Positions 44,302 through 53,571 are shown, numbered from the stretch's first letter. The stretch: 64,000 nucleotides of DNA from JBCCQH01 sp039024435 (GCA_039024435.1 JBCCQH010000009.1:34239-98238), one strand, 5' to 3'. Translations and numbers: made by a program. Notes: generated by a model from the letters alone, not told the origin.

Positions 44302-45056
44302 CAGATAGTTGCGGTTTTATCCAGGGGTGGGAAAATGAGTTCCGTGCCGGGACGCAGTTTGCGGTAGTTGGTAAGATTGTTGACGCGCGCGACGTCGAGC
44401 AAGTAGCGGGTAGTGCCGTACATGCTTTCGGTCAGGCGGGCCAGGGTATCGCCTTCCTGCACCACGCGGATGTGGGTGAGGTCGGGGGAAGCCTTGCGCT
44501 CTTTCCGCTTGCGTTTTTCTTCCGAAATACTGCCGCAAAAAGAGGCGCTGATGGTCGCCCGCAAGGGAAATCCTCCCGGCGTAAACAGCTCATAGCTGAC
44601 ATCGGCGGTGCTCATGCGACAGGAAAACACCATGTCCCCCCAAGAGATCTTGAGGAAAGGCATATCGTGGGTTTCGGCATCCATCTCGCCGCAGATCTCG
44701 AAAAAATGCTTGATGCTATTCGCAACGATGCGGTGCTGAAATCCGGCGGTGGGATTCAGGGAAGCGGTGTCCAGTGCGCTCAACAATTCAGGCCCATCTC
44801 CGGTATCCGGATTGCGTCCGGTCACCCCCGTCCCGTCCAAGGTAAACTTGAAGGATACACTTTCCGGAGATTTGGCACTGAGCTTCGCGTTCGACCCCGT
44901 AGAGTTCACCGTCGAAGCATGGTAGTACTTGATCTTGGACTTCCGGCTGAAACTCGAAGGATTGATCATCACCTCGTACTTTCCGTTGGATACCGAGCGG
45001 GCCTCATCCGGGTAAGACTCGATGAGGAGGGGCAGTTGTAGGATATCGGTGATCAT
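44301..45056 (-). CDS. LysM-containing tube/spike adaptor (Afp7-like)
   Basis: 251 aa. The N-terminal ~170 residues resemble tube-initiator proteins (YEVMINPSSFSRKSKIKYYH, VSFKFTLDGTGV), and the last 50 form a LysM (VVQEGDTLARLTESMYGTTR, ending LRPGTELIFPPL). Afp7-type proteins join the tube to the spike. The LysM fold here is thought to serve assembly, not peptidoglycan binding. Its start overlaps the DUF5908 gene by four bases and its stop overlaps the spike gene. Confidence 0.92.
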   Translation of the reverse strand: MITDILQLPLLIESYPDEARSVSNGKYEVMINPSSFSRKSKIKYYHASTVNSTGSNAKLSAKSPESVSFKFTLDGTGVTGRNPDTGDGPELLSALDTASLNPTAGFQHRIVANSIKHFFEICGEMDAETHDMPFLKISWGDMVFSCRMSTADVSYELFTPGGFPLRATISASFCGSISEEKRKRKERKASPDLTHIRVVQEGDTLARLTESMYGTTRYLLDVARVNNLTNYRKLRPGTELIFPPLDKTATI

Positions 45057-45271
45057 CGTTCGTTTCGGTTTTCAAATGAATAGCGGATCTTTTTCAGTAC
45101 TTCTCGCAAATTGGGGGTGGTTGTGGCCGGCGTGAATTGCTGATCGCAGCATCCGCAATCGTCTTTGTCCTTTTCCTCACCTTGGGAGCCGGTTCTTTCC
45201 GCCGTCGGGGTGGACGCACTGCCGCTGGTTACCTCTGTGCGCATAATGAGGTTCATTACTTCAAGGGGCAT
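45053..45271 (-). CDS. DUF5908 small eCIS protein
   Basis: 72 aa. Starts MPLEVMNLIMRTEVTSG, the family pattern of a short strand followed by a disordered Gly/Ser/Lys linker, and contains a four-Cys-like cluster (DDCGCCDQQ) in the middle. DUF5908 genes occur just before the LysM gene in Bacteroidota contractile systems; the function is unknown. The Cys cluster could hold a metal. It overlaps the LysM start by four bases. Confidence 0.85.
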   Translation of the reverse strand: MPLEVMNLIMRTEVTSGSASTPTAERTGSQGEEKDKDDCGCCDQQFTPATTTPNLREVLKKIRYSFENRNER

Positions 45272-45310
45272 ATTTCCTCCTGTTGGTCAAAGGTTTGTCA
45301 ATGATATCGG

Positions 45311-45799
45311 TCAGAACAGTCCGTTCAGGGCGCCCGGGAGCGCGGTCGGGATGTTCTGGTGGTAGTGGTAAGCGTAGGCCAGTTCCAAGGTCTCCACCAC
45401 GTAGGACTTGCCATCCATGGCGTTGAGATCAGAGACGGACCACTGCACGGGGTAGCACCGCACAAACTCCCAGATGGAGAGGGGGATGCCGTCCTGGTTG
45501 AGGAGCGAAACGGTGACCGGAATCGGGACGAATTGGAAAAATTCGATTCCGGCCTTGCACCACAGCACAACCGCCGAGGCCACGTTCAATCCCCGTTTCA
45601 GGACCAGGTTGCCGTACTGCTCCGGTTGGGGCAGCCGGTGCTGGTAGGTGTTGAGTCCACCTTCCTGCAAGGTCGTGGTTCCGATCTTCTGGGTGAGTCC
45701 GGACACCTCCGAGAACCTCGTATCGTTCGATTCGAGTCCCGGGAGTCCGAACTCCACCCGGAAGTGGAATCCCACAGGGGGGTAATAGCGCTCAGCCAT
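45311..45799 (-). CDS. Second eCIS inner-tube protein (Afp5-like)
   Basis: 162 aa of the phage-tail-tube/T4 gp19-like family: PPVGFHFRVEFGLPGLESND, FSEVSGLTQKIGTTTLQEGG, and NLVLKRGLNVASAVVLWC. Compared with the main tube it has the same core but a distinct end, fitting a tube initiator at the baseplate. ATG 45799 lies two bases after the main tube stop, so the two are translated together. Confidence 0.92.
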   Translation of the reverse strand: MAERYYPPVGFHFRVEFGLPGLESNDTRFSEVSGLTQKIGTTTLQEGGLNTYQHRLPQPEQYGNLVLKRGLNVASAVVLWCKAGIEFFQFVPIPVTVSLLNQDGIPLSIWEFVRCYPVQWSVSDLNAMDGKSYVVETLELAYAYHYHQNIPTALPGALNGLF

Positions 45800-45801
45800 T
45801 G

Positions 45802-46239
45802 TTAGTTAAACTGAACGGTGAGCCCCTCGTGAGCGAGTTCCATCGATTCGATGGAGGTTTCGTTGCCGGTAGAATTCATGGTCGGGCCATCGATTTTGAC
45901 CGGCCAGGCATTCTTCACCTTCCAGGTGATCACCGGCTCATGGTTTTCATTGAGCAGGGAGACGGTGATATCGCGGCGCTCAATGGTATTGAGTTTCACG
46001 GTGTTCCACCAATCGTAGAATTCATTGTCGCCCGCAAACTGACCGCGCTTGAGCGTGATGTTGCCGAACTGCTGCATGCCGGGCATCTTGGTGACGTTGT
46101 ACTCCTTCATGCTGCCTTCGCGGTACTCGATGATCTGGGTCTCCAGCGACATACCGGATGCTTCGGTGAAGCCGATGCGGGTTCCCCCCCAATCGACCTG
46201 AAAATGAAATACCGGCAGTGGATATCCTTGAGTTGCCAT
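45802..46239 (-). CDS. Main eCIS inner-tube protein (Afp1-like)
   Basis: 145 aa, gp19-like tube fold: PLPVFHFQVDWGGTRIGFTE, ASGMSLETQIIEYREGSMKE, GNITLKRGQFAGDNEFYDWW. It stacks as hexamers to form the tube inside the sheath. The frame is open upstream, but that part is spacer; homologues begin MATQGYPLPVFHF, so ATG 46239 is the start. A hairpin-bearing spacer separates it from the last sheath gene. Confidence 0.93.
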   Translation of the reverse strand: MATQGYPLPVFHFQVDWGGTRIGFTEASGMSLETQIIEYREGSMKEYNVTKMPGMQQFGNITLKRGQFAGDNEFYDWWNTVKLNTIERRDITVSLLNENHEPVITWKVKNAWPVKIDGPTMNSTGNETSIESMELAHEGLTVQFN

Positions 46240-46300
46240 AATGAATGAATTAAAGTTTGAATTGTTAAATCTTAAAAACGGTATTTGATGTTTGGTGCTC

Positions 46301-46342
46301 GATTTTGGAGGTTCGGCGATCAACCGCCGCCCATCCAAAATC
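46301..46342 (-). other. Nested inverted repeats in the sheath-tube spacer
   Basis: GATTTTGGA (46301-46309) pairs perfectly with TCCAAAATC (46334-46342), and an inner stem CGGCG / CGCCG (46314-46318, 46325-46329) sits in the loop. There is no T-run, so it is not a simple terminator. It could stabilise or cleave the mRNA between the sheath and tube cistrons. Confidence 0.55.
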
Positions 46343-46366
46343 AGGAATTGGAAATCCAATATAAAA

Positions 46367-47896
46367 TCAACTCTCCTGTAGTTTGTGGGAGAATCTCAGG
46401 ATGATGAACTCGGCGGGACGCACCACGGCGAGGCCGATTTCCACGATCAGGCGACCTTCCAGGATGTCCTGGCTGGTCATGGTTTCGCCCAGGCCCACGT
46501 TCACGAAGAAGGCGTCGTCCGGTTTGGCCCCGGCCAGTCCGCCATCGCGCCAGAGTCCGGTCAGGAAATTCTCGACCATGGCCCGGACCTTGTTCCAGGT
46601 ATTGGCGTCGTTGGGCTCAAATACTACAAACTCGGTGGCCTTCTTGATCGACTCTTCGGCGTAGATAAAAGTCCGGCGGACATTCACGTAGCGCCACTCG
46701 TTGCTGTTGCCTTCCAGGGTGCGGGCGCCCCAGACCAGGTGGCCTTTGCCGGTGAAGGTGCGGATGGCGTTGATGGATTTTCCGGTCGAATGGACATTCA
46801 GATCGCCCTGGGCCGCCTTGGTGATAGCTTGCACCGGACCCGCCACGCCATTCAGGCTGATGTTGGCCGGGGCTTTCCAGACACCGCGGTTGCGGTCGGT
46901 CGTAGCGTAGATGCCGGCCACGGCCGCCGCCGGTCCCATCGCGAGGCGGGTGTCGGCGTCATTGGCGTAGATCGCTTCGTCGACTTTGCGCAGGAACTCA
47001 TCCGTGAGCAGTCCATCGTAAGGCGAGCTGCTGCCATTCGCGGCGACGTGGTCGATCAGGGTTTGCAGCGTCGTCGTGGCCGCGGTGATAGAGGGATTCG
47101 CCCCCACCAGGTTCAACTGGTCGGTCGTGCCCAGGGCAAACCGCACGTGCTCGGGAGCATAGGCGATGCGCCCGGCTTTTTCCACGTAGGGCATATAAGC
47201 CGCCCCGTAGTTCAGATTTTGCGTCCCGACGTAGTTCCGAAGCTCAGTCGCGGAATTGCTCACCGTGTACATTCCGGTGGTGATCGCATCGTAGGCCCGG
47301 TTTTGGTAGGCGTCCATGATCACAAAGCGATCTTGCAGGTCCGCACACTGGGCCAGGGCCGCGGTCATCGTCCCGTAAAAAGCATTCAGACGGTCCGCAT
47401 CGCTGGCCCCGATCACGTTGACCGCATCGGGAAAGAGCAGCAGCGTGATTTCGTCAACCAATTTGGTGGCCTGCAAGCCATCCGTCAGTGCCGTACCCGA
47501 GATGGCGGAGGTGGTACCGGTGGGATAGCCCCCGACAGATACGATCCAGCAAGGACCGCCGCCGTTGGCGAAATAAGCCTGCATCCCGTAGTACATGAGG
47601 TACTTGCGGGAGAGGGACTGCACCGCGGCACTTGCGACCGAGATGCCGGTGGCCGTGTAGGAGTTGAAAGTGATTGTCGCGTAGGCCAGCGGGCCCCCAA
47701 AAATGCTTTCGTAGTCCAGCATCGAACCGATGCGGACCGCTTCGGATACCGTGCTCCCCGATAATTTATCCAGGCCTGCGTGGTTCTCCGTATACCCAAT
47801 GAAGCAAGGCACCGCCGTGCTGACCCCGACGACCGAGGCGGGTAAGGTCGAGATCTCTTCTAGGTAGACCCCGGGGGTGAAATAGTTATTTGCCAT
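46367..47896 (-). CDS. eCIS sheath protein 4 of 4 (509 aa)
   Basis: Sheath paralogue of the Afp2-4 group. N-terminus TPGVYLEEISTLPASVVGVS, followed by a variable middle, then the conserved C-terminal domain of about 190 aa from RGVWKAPANISLNGV through KGHLVWGARTLEGNSNEWRY and ENFLTGLWRDGGLAGAKPDD to the end FIILRFSHKLQES. The conserved half forms the contractile core; the middle is exposed on the particle surface. It is last of the four sheath genes and closest to the tube gene, so it may be the main sheath. Confidence 0.95.
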   Translation of the reverse strand: MANNYFTPGVYLEEISTLPASVVGVSTAVPCFIGYTENHAGLDKLSGSTVSEAVRIGSMLDYESIFGGPLAYATITFNSYTATGISVASAAVQSLSRKYLMYYGMQAYFANGGGPCWIVSVGGYPTGTTSAISGTALTDGLQATKLVDEITLLLFPDAVNVIGASDADRLNAFYGTMTAALAQCADLQDRFVIMDAYQNRAYDAITTGMYTVSNSATELRNYVGTQNLNYGAAYMPYVEKAGRIAYAPEHVRFALGTTDQLNLVGANPSITAATTTLQTLIDHVAANGSSSPYDGLLTDEFLRKVDEAIYANDADTRLAMGPAAAVAGIYATTDRNRGVWKAPANISLNGVAGPVQAITKAAQGDLNVHSTGKSINAIRTFTGKGHLVWGARTLEGNSNEWRYVNVRRTFIYAEESIKKATEFVVFEPNDANTWNKVRAMVENFLTGLWRDGGLAGAKPDDAFFVNVGLGETMTSQDILEGRLIVEIGLAVVRPAEFIILRFSHKLQES

Positions 47897-47928
47897 TTTT
47901 AATCAATTTTTAATTTTCAATTGCCCAA

Positions 47929-47959
47929 CTGCTTGCCAAAGTGGGTAATTGGCAATTGT
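47929..47959 (-). other. Nested inverted repeats in a sheath-sheath spacer
   Basis: CAATTGCC (47929-47936) pairs with GGCAATTG (47952-47959), and an alternative stem AATTGCCCA / TGGGTAATT (47930-47938, 47943-47951, one G-U) overlaps it. An AT-rich stretch leads to the next ATG. No T-run. The two stems exclude each other. Confidence 0.55.
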
Positions 47960-47973
47960 GCATTGGAAATTCC

Positions 47974-50064
47974 TCAAGACTGAATCTTGTGCGAGAATTT
48001 CAGGATGATGAATTCCGCGGGGCGGACCGCGGCGAGACCGATCTCGATGATCAGACGTCCGTTCAGGACGTCGTCACTGTCCATGGTTTCTCCCAGGCCC
48101 ACGTTCACGAAAAAGCCTTCCTGAGGGGTGGCGCCGGCCAGGGCACCTTCGCGCCACAATCCAGTGAGGAAATTCTCGATCATGGCCCGGACCTTGGTCC
48201 AGGTATTGGCGTCGTTCGGCTCAAAGACGACAAACTCGGTCGACTTCGCGATGGACTCCTCGATAAAGTTGTAGAGCCGGCGCACCGGAACGTAGCGCCA
48301 TTCGTTGCTGTTGCCGTCCAGGGTGCGGGCGCCCCAGATCAGGGTGCCTTTGCCGCGGAACTGGCGGATGGCATTGACCGATTTACCGCTTGCGTCCACG
48401 TTCATGCCGGCCTGTTCTTCATCTTTGAGCTTGGTGTAGGGGCGCTCAACTTGGTGGAGGCTCACATTGGCGGGGGCTTTCCAGACTCCGCGGTTCCGGT
48501 CCACCGTCGCGTAGGCACCGGCCACCGCCGATGAGACCGGTAGGTACAGGCCCGTGCTCCGGATGGCATCCATCAGGGCAACCACGGTAGAACTCGCAGT
48601 GTAGAGGTCGGACTCGACGTGGTAGAGATTGGCGTCGGCCACGAGGGAATCGTAGTAGCCCTTGAGCGTGTCCCACATCGCTTTGAGGTCATCGTTGATG
48701 TTGAAAACCGCCTCGGGAAGGTCCGCCGGTTGGGTCGCACCGTCGTAGTACACCACGTGCTCGGGTACGGCCGTCGCACCGGTCACGTAGGTGTCAAAGT
48801 CCGCTTTGAGATTGTAGTCGTATCCCGGCGATACAAACCGGTCTTCGTTGGCCGAATTTGTATCGTAGTGGCGGGCCACGCCGAGCACGCCGGCCGTGAG
48901 GGGAGCATTGCCGGAGTCTTCGACATCTTTGTAGCCCAGGTCCCACCGGTGGAGCAGTTGCATCTGATTCATCAACGGGGTTGGGGCGGGGGTCGCCACC
49001 GTGCCATCTTTCAGAATAGAAAAGCGCAGCGCTTCCAGCGAATCGGTCTCGAAGTAGTCCCCCGAAACCGGAATGTAGGAATACAGCAGGTCACCGAGCT
49101 GAATCAGCGTCAGGAAGAGCCCTTGCAAGTAGGCGACCGCAGGGGCATCGCTGCCAAAAGTCGTCGCGGTCAAGGCCGGATTGTAATTGGTAGTCCAATC
49201 GCTCTCAATCGCAGCAAAGGCTTTTGTCAGGGCCGAAGCAGACGGCGGCACAAAGCTCGGGTCGGTCACCGTTTGGGCATTGCCGAGCAAGGTCAAGTCC
49301 CGACTCGCTTCCCAGTAGGCGATCAATACTTCGTCGCCGGTAACGGGCGCATTCGTTTCCAGGTAGGTGAGCCCGGGAGTGCCGTTGATGTCGCTAAAAT
49401 CGGCGATGGTCACCGGACCTTCCACGTTTAGGGTCGTGCGGACCGGCGGATAGTAAGCCGCCCCGTACTTAAGGTTGAGGTTGCCAACCGCAGTGCGGAA
49501 ATCACTCATGGTCGTCGCCACGGCTGTCCCGTCGCTGTAGATCACGTCCAGAAGGGCAAAGCGGTCCTGCGTTTTGGCGGCCAGGTCCAGCATGGCCACG
49601 TGTACCGTCCCGAGGGTCGCCGCATCCGGTAAGATGATTCCATCCGGTACGACCACCAGGGTCGGTTCATCAACTTCTTCCAACTTTTGTACGCCCGCGA
49701 TCAAATCCGGGCCGGAAACGGCACCGTGAGGCCCCACGGAGACTACCCAGCAGGGGCCTCCGCCATTGGCGAAGTAGAATCTAAGGCTGTAGTAAAGGAG
49801 ATTGGAGGGAAACACGTCCGTCTTTTGGGGAACGAAGGCATCGCTGACGGTCATCCGGATAAAGTTGGGACCGGGTCCACCAAAGATCGTTTCGTATTCG
49901 CCGAGCGAAGTAATGCGGGTGGGCTGCAGGGCGGGGACATTGGCTGCGTGCAGCGCAGTGTATCCCACAAAGGCCGGGATGGCAGTGGCCACCGGGGCAA
50001 TCGATGCCGGTAGCGTCGAGATTTCCTCGACAAATGCGCCAGGGGTGTTGTAGGTATTTGCCAT
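47974..50064 (-). CDS. eCIS sheath protein 3 of 4 (696 aa)
   Basis: The longest sheath paralogue. Same ends as its neighbours (NTPGAFVEEISTLPASIAPV ... FIILKFSHKIQS), but the middle is enlarged by about 190-230 residues, including a segment rich in Asp/Tyr/Ala and helical stretches (NINDDLKAMWDTLKGYYDSL). The frame is open to 50157, but ATG 50064 gives the sheath N-terminus. In Afp, several sheath types occupy different places along the tail; this larger one probably forms a special ring. Confidence 0.94.
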   Translation of the reverse strand: MANTYNTPGAFVEEISTLPASIAPVATAIPAFVGYTALHAANVPALQPTRITSLGEYETIFGGPGPNFIRMTVSDAFVPQKTDVFPSNLLYYSLRFYFANGGGPCWVVSVGPHGAVSGPDLIAGVQKLEEVDEPTLVVVPDGIILPDAATLGTVHVAMLDLAAKTQDRFALLDVIYSDGTAVATTMSDFRTAVGNLNLKYGAAYYPPVRTTLNVEGPVTIADFSDINGTPGLTYLETNAPVTGDEVLIAYWEASRDLTLLGNAQTVTDPSFVPPSASALTKAFAAIESDWTTNYNPALTATTFGSDAPAVAYLQGLFLTLIQLGDLLYSYIPVSGDYFETDSLEALRFSILKDGTVATPAPTPLMNQMQLLHRWDLGYKDVEDSGNAPLTAGVLGVARHYDTNSANEDRFVSPGYDYNLKADFDTYVTGATAVPEHVVYYDGATQPADLPEAVFNINDDLKAMWDTLKGYYDSLVADANLYHVESDLYTASSTVVALMDAIRSTGLYLPVSSAVAGAYATVDRNRGVWKAPANVSLHQVERPYTKLKDEEQAGMNVDASGKSVNAIRQFRGKGTLIWGARTLDGNSNEWRYVPVRRLYNFIEESIAKSTEFVVFEPNDANTWTKVRAMIENFLTGLWREGALAGATPQEGFFVNVGLGETMDSDDVLNGRLIIEIGLAAVRPAEFIILKFSHKIQS

Positions 50065-50101
50065 GAATCTTGTAATTTTTTGATTCCCGATTTTTGATTC
50101 C

Positions 50102-50152
50102 CGATTTCTGATGACCCGCGGCGGACCGCAGCCCATCAGAAAGCAGAAATCG
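50102..50152 (-). other. Nested inverted repeats in the third sheath spacer
   Basis: Outer stem CGATTTCTG / CAGAAATCG (50102-50110, 50144-50152) and inner alternative TTCTGATG / CATCAGAA (50106-50113, 50134-50141), with a GC-rich loop. Next to it is a direct repeat TTTTTGATTCCCGA twice (about 50077-50104). No terminator-type T-run on the minus strand. Confidence 0.55.
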
Positions 50153-50163
50153 CTCATCTGCGA

Positions 50164-51555
50164 TCAGCTCTCTTGCAGCTTATGCGAGAATTTCAGGATG
50201 ATGAATTCAGCGGGGCGGACGGCGGCGAGGCCGATTTCAATGATCAGACGTCCTTCCAGGATGTCCTGGGCGGTCATGGTTTCGCCCAAACCTACATTCA
50301 CAAAGAAGGCGTCGTCCGGCTTGGCGCCAGCGAGTGCCCCGTCGCGCCAGATTCCCGTGAGGAAGTTTTCGATCATGGTCCGGACTTTGGTCCAGGTATT
50401 CGCGTCGTTCGGCTCGAATACCACAAACTCGGTGGCTTTCTTGATCGATTCTTCGACGAAGATGTAGAGGCGGCGTACCGGAACATAGCGCCACTCATTG
50501 CTGTTGCCATCCAGGGTGCGCGCCCCCCAAACGAGGATCCCTTTGCCGCTGAACGGGCGGATCGCATTGATGGACTTACCGGTGCCCGCATCCACATTCA
50601 GGAGTTCCTGGTCGGCGGCGGTGATGGTAAAGCTGGGCTTGCTCACGCCGTTCAGGCTGATGTTGGCCGGAGCTTTCCAGACCCCGCGGTTGCGGTCGAC
50701 GGTCGCGTAAATACCGGCGATGGCGCCGCTCGGGGGAATGACCAGCGATTGCGTGGCGATGGCGTCGCGGTAGTTCTTGAGATTGGGGAGCAAAGCGGCC
50801 GCAACCCCTCCGTCGGTTTCTGCGGTCGCAAGCGATGCCGAAAGATTGGCTCCGGAAACTGCCGAAAGATTGACTGCGGTATCCGGGTAGCCCTGGGCGT
50901 CCACGAGGTACGGCATGTACATCGCACCGTACTTGAGGTTCTGGGTACCGACGCCACCGCGGATCGTCGTCAGGTCGCTGGAACCGATGGCATTCACCTT
51001 GCTGTCCAAAATCGCAAACCGATCCTGGAGCTTCGCACAGTGGGCCAGCATGTCCTGGGTCAGCGAATTGAAATCGTTCTGAGCAAGGCTCACCGCGTCG
51101 GGAATCACGACCAGCGTCGGCTCGTCTTCCTCTTCCAGCTTGTCGAGGCCTTGCTTCAGCCCGAAAGGAGAACTGGCGCTGCTGTAAGCCACGTTGGCCC
51201 CGGCAGTGGTGGTATTGTACTTGGCCGTGGCGACAATCCAGCAGGGACCGCCACCGTTGGCGAAATAAGCCCGCACCGCGTAGTACAGCTTGTTGTTCTC
51301 CGCTCCCGAAACCGCCGTGACCGTGTAGCTGGCATCGACGCTCAATGCGACCACCGGTCCCCCAAAGTGCTTTTCGTATTCCACCATGGAAGTGATGCGG
51401 GTGGGCGTCAGTTGCAGAGCGTTGTCATTGGGATTCAGGTCATATTTTTCCGTCACCCCCACAAAGGCGGGGATGGCCGTTGCGACGGGTACGATCGAGG
51501 CAGGCAGCGTCGAGATCTCCTCGATATATACGCCTGGGGTGTTGTAGGATGACAT
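50164..51555 (-). CDS. eCIS sheath protein 2 of 4 (463 aa)
   Basis: The shortest sheath paralogue, closest in the conserved half to the 509-aa one. N-terminus NTPGVYIEEISTLPASIVPV; middle contains KYNTTTAGANVAYSSASSPF; C-terminal half carries FSGKGILVWGARTLDGNSNE, then the same ending with HKLQES. An in-frame TTG two codons upstream exists, but ATG 51555 is preferred. With one short and one long insert version, the four proteins probably form different zones of the sheath. Confidence 0.94.
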   Translation of the reverse strand: MSSYNTPGVYIEEISTLPASIVPVATAIPAFVGVTEKYDLNPNDNALQLTPTRITSMVEYEKHFGGPVVALSVDASYTVTAVSGAENNKLYYAVRAYFANGGGPCWIVATAKYNTTTAGANVAYSSASSPFGLKQGLDKLEEEDEPTLVVIPDAVSLAQNDFNSLTQDMLAHCAKLQDRFAILDSKVNAIGSSDLTTIRGGVGTQNLKYGAMYMPYLVDAQGYPDTAVNLSAVSGANLSASLATAETDGGVAAALLPNLKNYRDAIATQSLVIPPSGAIAGIYATVDRNRGVWKAPANISLNGVSKPSFTITAADQELLNVDAGTGKSINAIRPFSGKGILVWGARTLDGNSNEWRYVPVRRLYIFVEESIKKATEFVVFEPNDANTWTKVRTMIENFLTGIWRDGALAGAKPDDAFFVNVGLGETMTAQDILEGRLIIEIGLAAVRPAEFIILKFSHKLQES

Positions 51556-51615
51556 AATCAATTTGGTTTAAAATGTTAAAATCAATTCGTTGTTTATCTG
51601 AATGGTGGGGTCGCC

Positions 51616-53571
51616 CTACTGGACCGACTCCACGAAGCGGAGCACGATGAACTCCGCCGGACGCACCGCCGCGATGCCGATTTCGACGATCATCCGCCCT
51701 TCGGCGACATCTTGGGCGGTCATGGTTTCCCCCAGTCCGACCTTCACGAAAAAGGCTTCGTCCAGCGTGGCCGCCGCCAAGGCACCCGCGCGCCAAAGCT
51801 CGGTCAAGAAGTTGCGGGCCAGGCGCTTGATCCGGAACCAGGTTCGGGCCTCGTTTGGCTCAAATATCTGGGGCTCAATCGCCGCGCGCAGTGCCGTTTC
51901 AATGGCCAAAAACAACCGCCGGACCGGAACGTAGCGCCACTCGTTGCTGTTGCCATCCAGGGTGCGCGCCCCCCAGACCCGAATCCCGCGTCCGTGAAAA
52001 GCCCGGATGGCATTGATCGATTTGCCGGTGGTGGCGTCGACGTTGAGCTGTTCTTGCTCTCCGTTGGTGATTTCGTAAGCGAGCCCGTTGACCCGATTGA
52101 GCGCGACATTGGCCGGGGCCTGCCAGGGGCCAACCGCCCGGTCCCGGGCGGCATACACCCCGGCAACCGCGCCCGAAGGCGGCGTGAGCGAGAGGTGAAA
52201 TTGCAGTTCGGGGATGAGAGCACGGAATACCGGATGTTGCGCGTAGAGCGCCGCCTGCGCGTTTTCTTCGTAGCGCCGGGCCAAATCCAGCAGGTTTTGC
52301 ACCGCCTGGACCGCCGCGAGAAAGTGCCCTTCCAGCGCGGGAAGCGAAGTCCCGGCGACCGAGGGGGCATCGTTGCCGTAGACCGTGGTATCGGCGGGAA
52401 TGTTGGCCACGTTTTGGCTCAGGAGCGACTTCCCGTCAAAGGCGGTAAAGCTGGGAGCCGGACCGATCTGAGCTACGATATCGGGATTTTGGGCAAAGGC
52501 AATGAAGTTTTCTGTCGCCAAATCAAATCCCCGGCCAAATTGCGCCACCAAGTCTTTGATCAGCGCCTTTTCCCGTAGCGGCGTCCCGGCACTGTCCACC
52601 CACGCGGGGAAAAGCAGGCTCAACTCCGCTACAAAGTTGATCATGGCCGCGTAATTGGCCGCAATGGCGCCCCCGGTGGAGCTTTGCAAGGTCTGCTTCA
52701 GCGTATTCCAGGTTCCACGCAGGTCCAGGTTGCTCACCCCGGTCACGGAATTTACATCACCGACCGCAGTGTCCTGATCGTTCATCTTGAAGTCCAGATC
52801 GGTGACGAGCTGGTTGAGCGTGGCGTCCGGAGTGAGGGCACGCACGTCAATGGAATTGGTCCCGTCACTGAAGGTGAGGTAGCGGTAGCTGACCACGGGC
52901 GTCTCGGCGTACTGGAGATAAGGGGTATAGGTCGCCCCGTACTTGAGGTTCCGCGTCCCGATTTGATTGCGGTGATCGGAGATGCCCTGGGAAAAAGAGG
53001 TTGTTTCCTGCACGTCAAAGATGCTGAAGCGGTCCTGGAGATCAGCGCATTGCTGCAGGGCCATCTGCTGCAATGCGCCCAGATCGCTGCCGGAAAGGCT
53101 GACCGCATCGGGAAACAACAGCAGCGTGACCGATTCGTTGAGGCGCAACGCCTCCAAGCCCGTGCGCAGTCCGGCGGCGTTGCTGACGGTCTCATCGCCC
53201 GGCACCACCGCGCTGCCGTATTGACCGACCGACACCACCAGGCAAGCCGTTCCGCCATTGTCGAAGTACATCCGAATGGCGTCGTATAGGTAGTAGCGCT
53301 GGTCCGGGGTCGCATAGCTCACCAAGCGGTAGCTGCGGTCGGGATCCAAGACCACGTCCAGGCTCAATTCCGGCGGTCCCCCGCCAAATATTTCGTGGTA
53401 ATCTTCCGGTGAGGTCAGGACCACCGGGGCATTGATCAGCGAACCGTCGGCGTGGCTGATCTTTTCGGTGTAGCCGATGAAGGCGGGCACGGCGGTCTCC
53501 CCGAGTTGGACTTCGGCCGCCTGGGTGATGAGGGCGTCAACGTAGACGCCAGGAGTTTGCGATAGTGGCAT
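51616..53571 (-). CDS. eCIS sheath protein 1 of 4 (651 aa), divergent
   Basis: Most divergent of the four. It keeps the N-terminal TPGVYVDALITQAAEVQLGE pattern and the C-terminal core (FHGRGIRVWGARTLDGNSNE, VRRLFLAIETALRAAIEPQI), but ends RPAEFIVLRFVESVQ, lacking the SHK ending of the others. The middle has about 180 extra residues, including acidic and aromatic stretches (ELSLDVVLDPDRSYRLVSYA). It is first among the sheath genes and probably forms a terminal ring. Confidence 0.92.
   Translation of the reverse strand: MPLSQTPGVYVDALITQAAEVQLGETAVPAFIGYTEKISHADGSLINAPVVLTSPEDYHEIFGGGPPELSLDVVLDPDRSYRLVSYATPDQRYYLYDAIRMYFDNGGTACLVVSVGQYGSAVVPGDETVSNAAGLRTGLEALRLNESVTLLLFPDAVSLSGSDLGALQQMALQQCADLQDRFSIFDVQETTSFSQGISDHRNQIGTRNLKYGATYTPYLQYAETPVVSYRYLTFSDGTNSIDVRALTPDATLNQLVTDLDFKMNDQDTAVGDVNSVTGVSNLDLRGTWNTLKQTLQSSTGGAIAANYAAMINFVAELSLLFPAWVDSAGTPLREKALIKDLVAQFGRGFDLATENFIAFAQNPDIVAQIGPAPSFTAFDGKSLLSQNVANIPADTTVYGNDAPSVAGTSLPALEGHFLAAVQAVQNLLDLARRYEENAQAALYAQHPVFRALIPELQFHLSLTPPSGAVAGVYAARDRAVGPWQAPANVALNRVNGLAYEITNGEQEQLNVDATTGKSINAIRAFHGRGIRVWGARTLDGNSNEWRYVPVRRLFLAIETALRAAIEPQIFEPNEARTWFRIKRLARNFLTELWRAGALAAATLDEAFFVKVGLGETMTAQDVAEGRMIVEIGIAAVRPAEFIVLRFVESVQ

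Noticed and set aside
46385..47764. 459-aa plus-strand open frame (and similar ones opposite the other sheath genes)
   Set aside because: Mirror frames of the conserved sheath codons; they recur at the same place opposite several paralogues, as expected for shadows.
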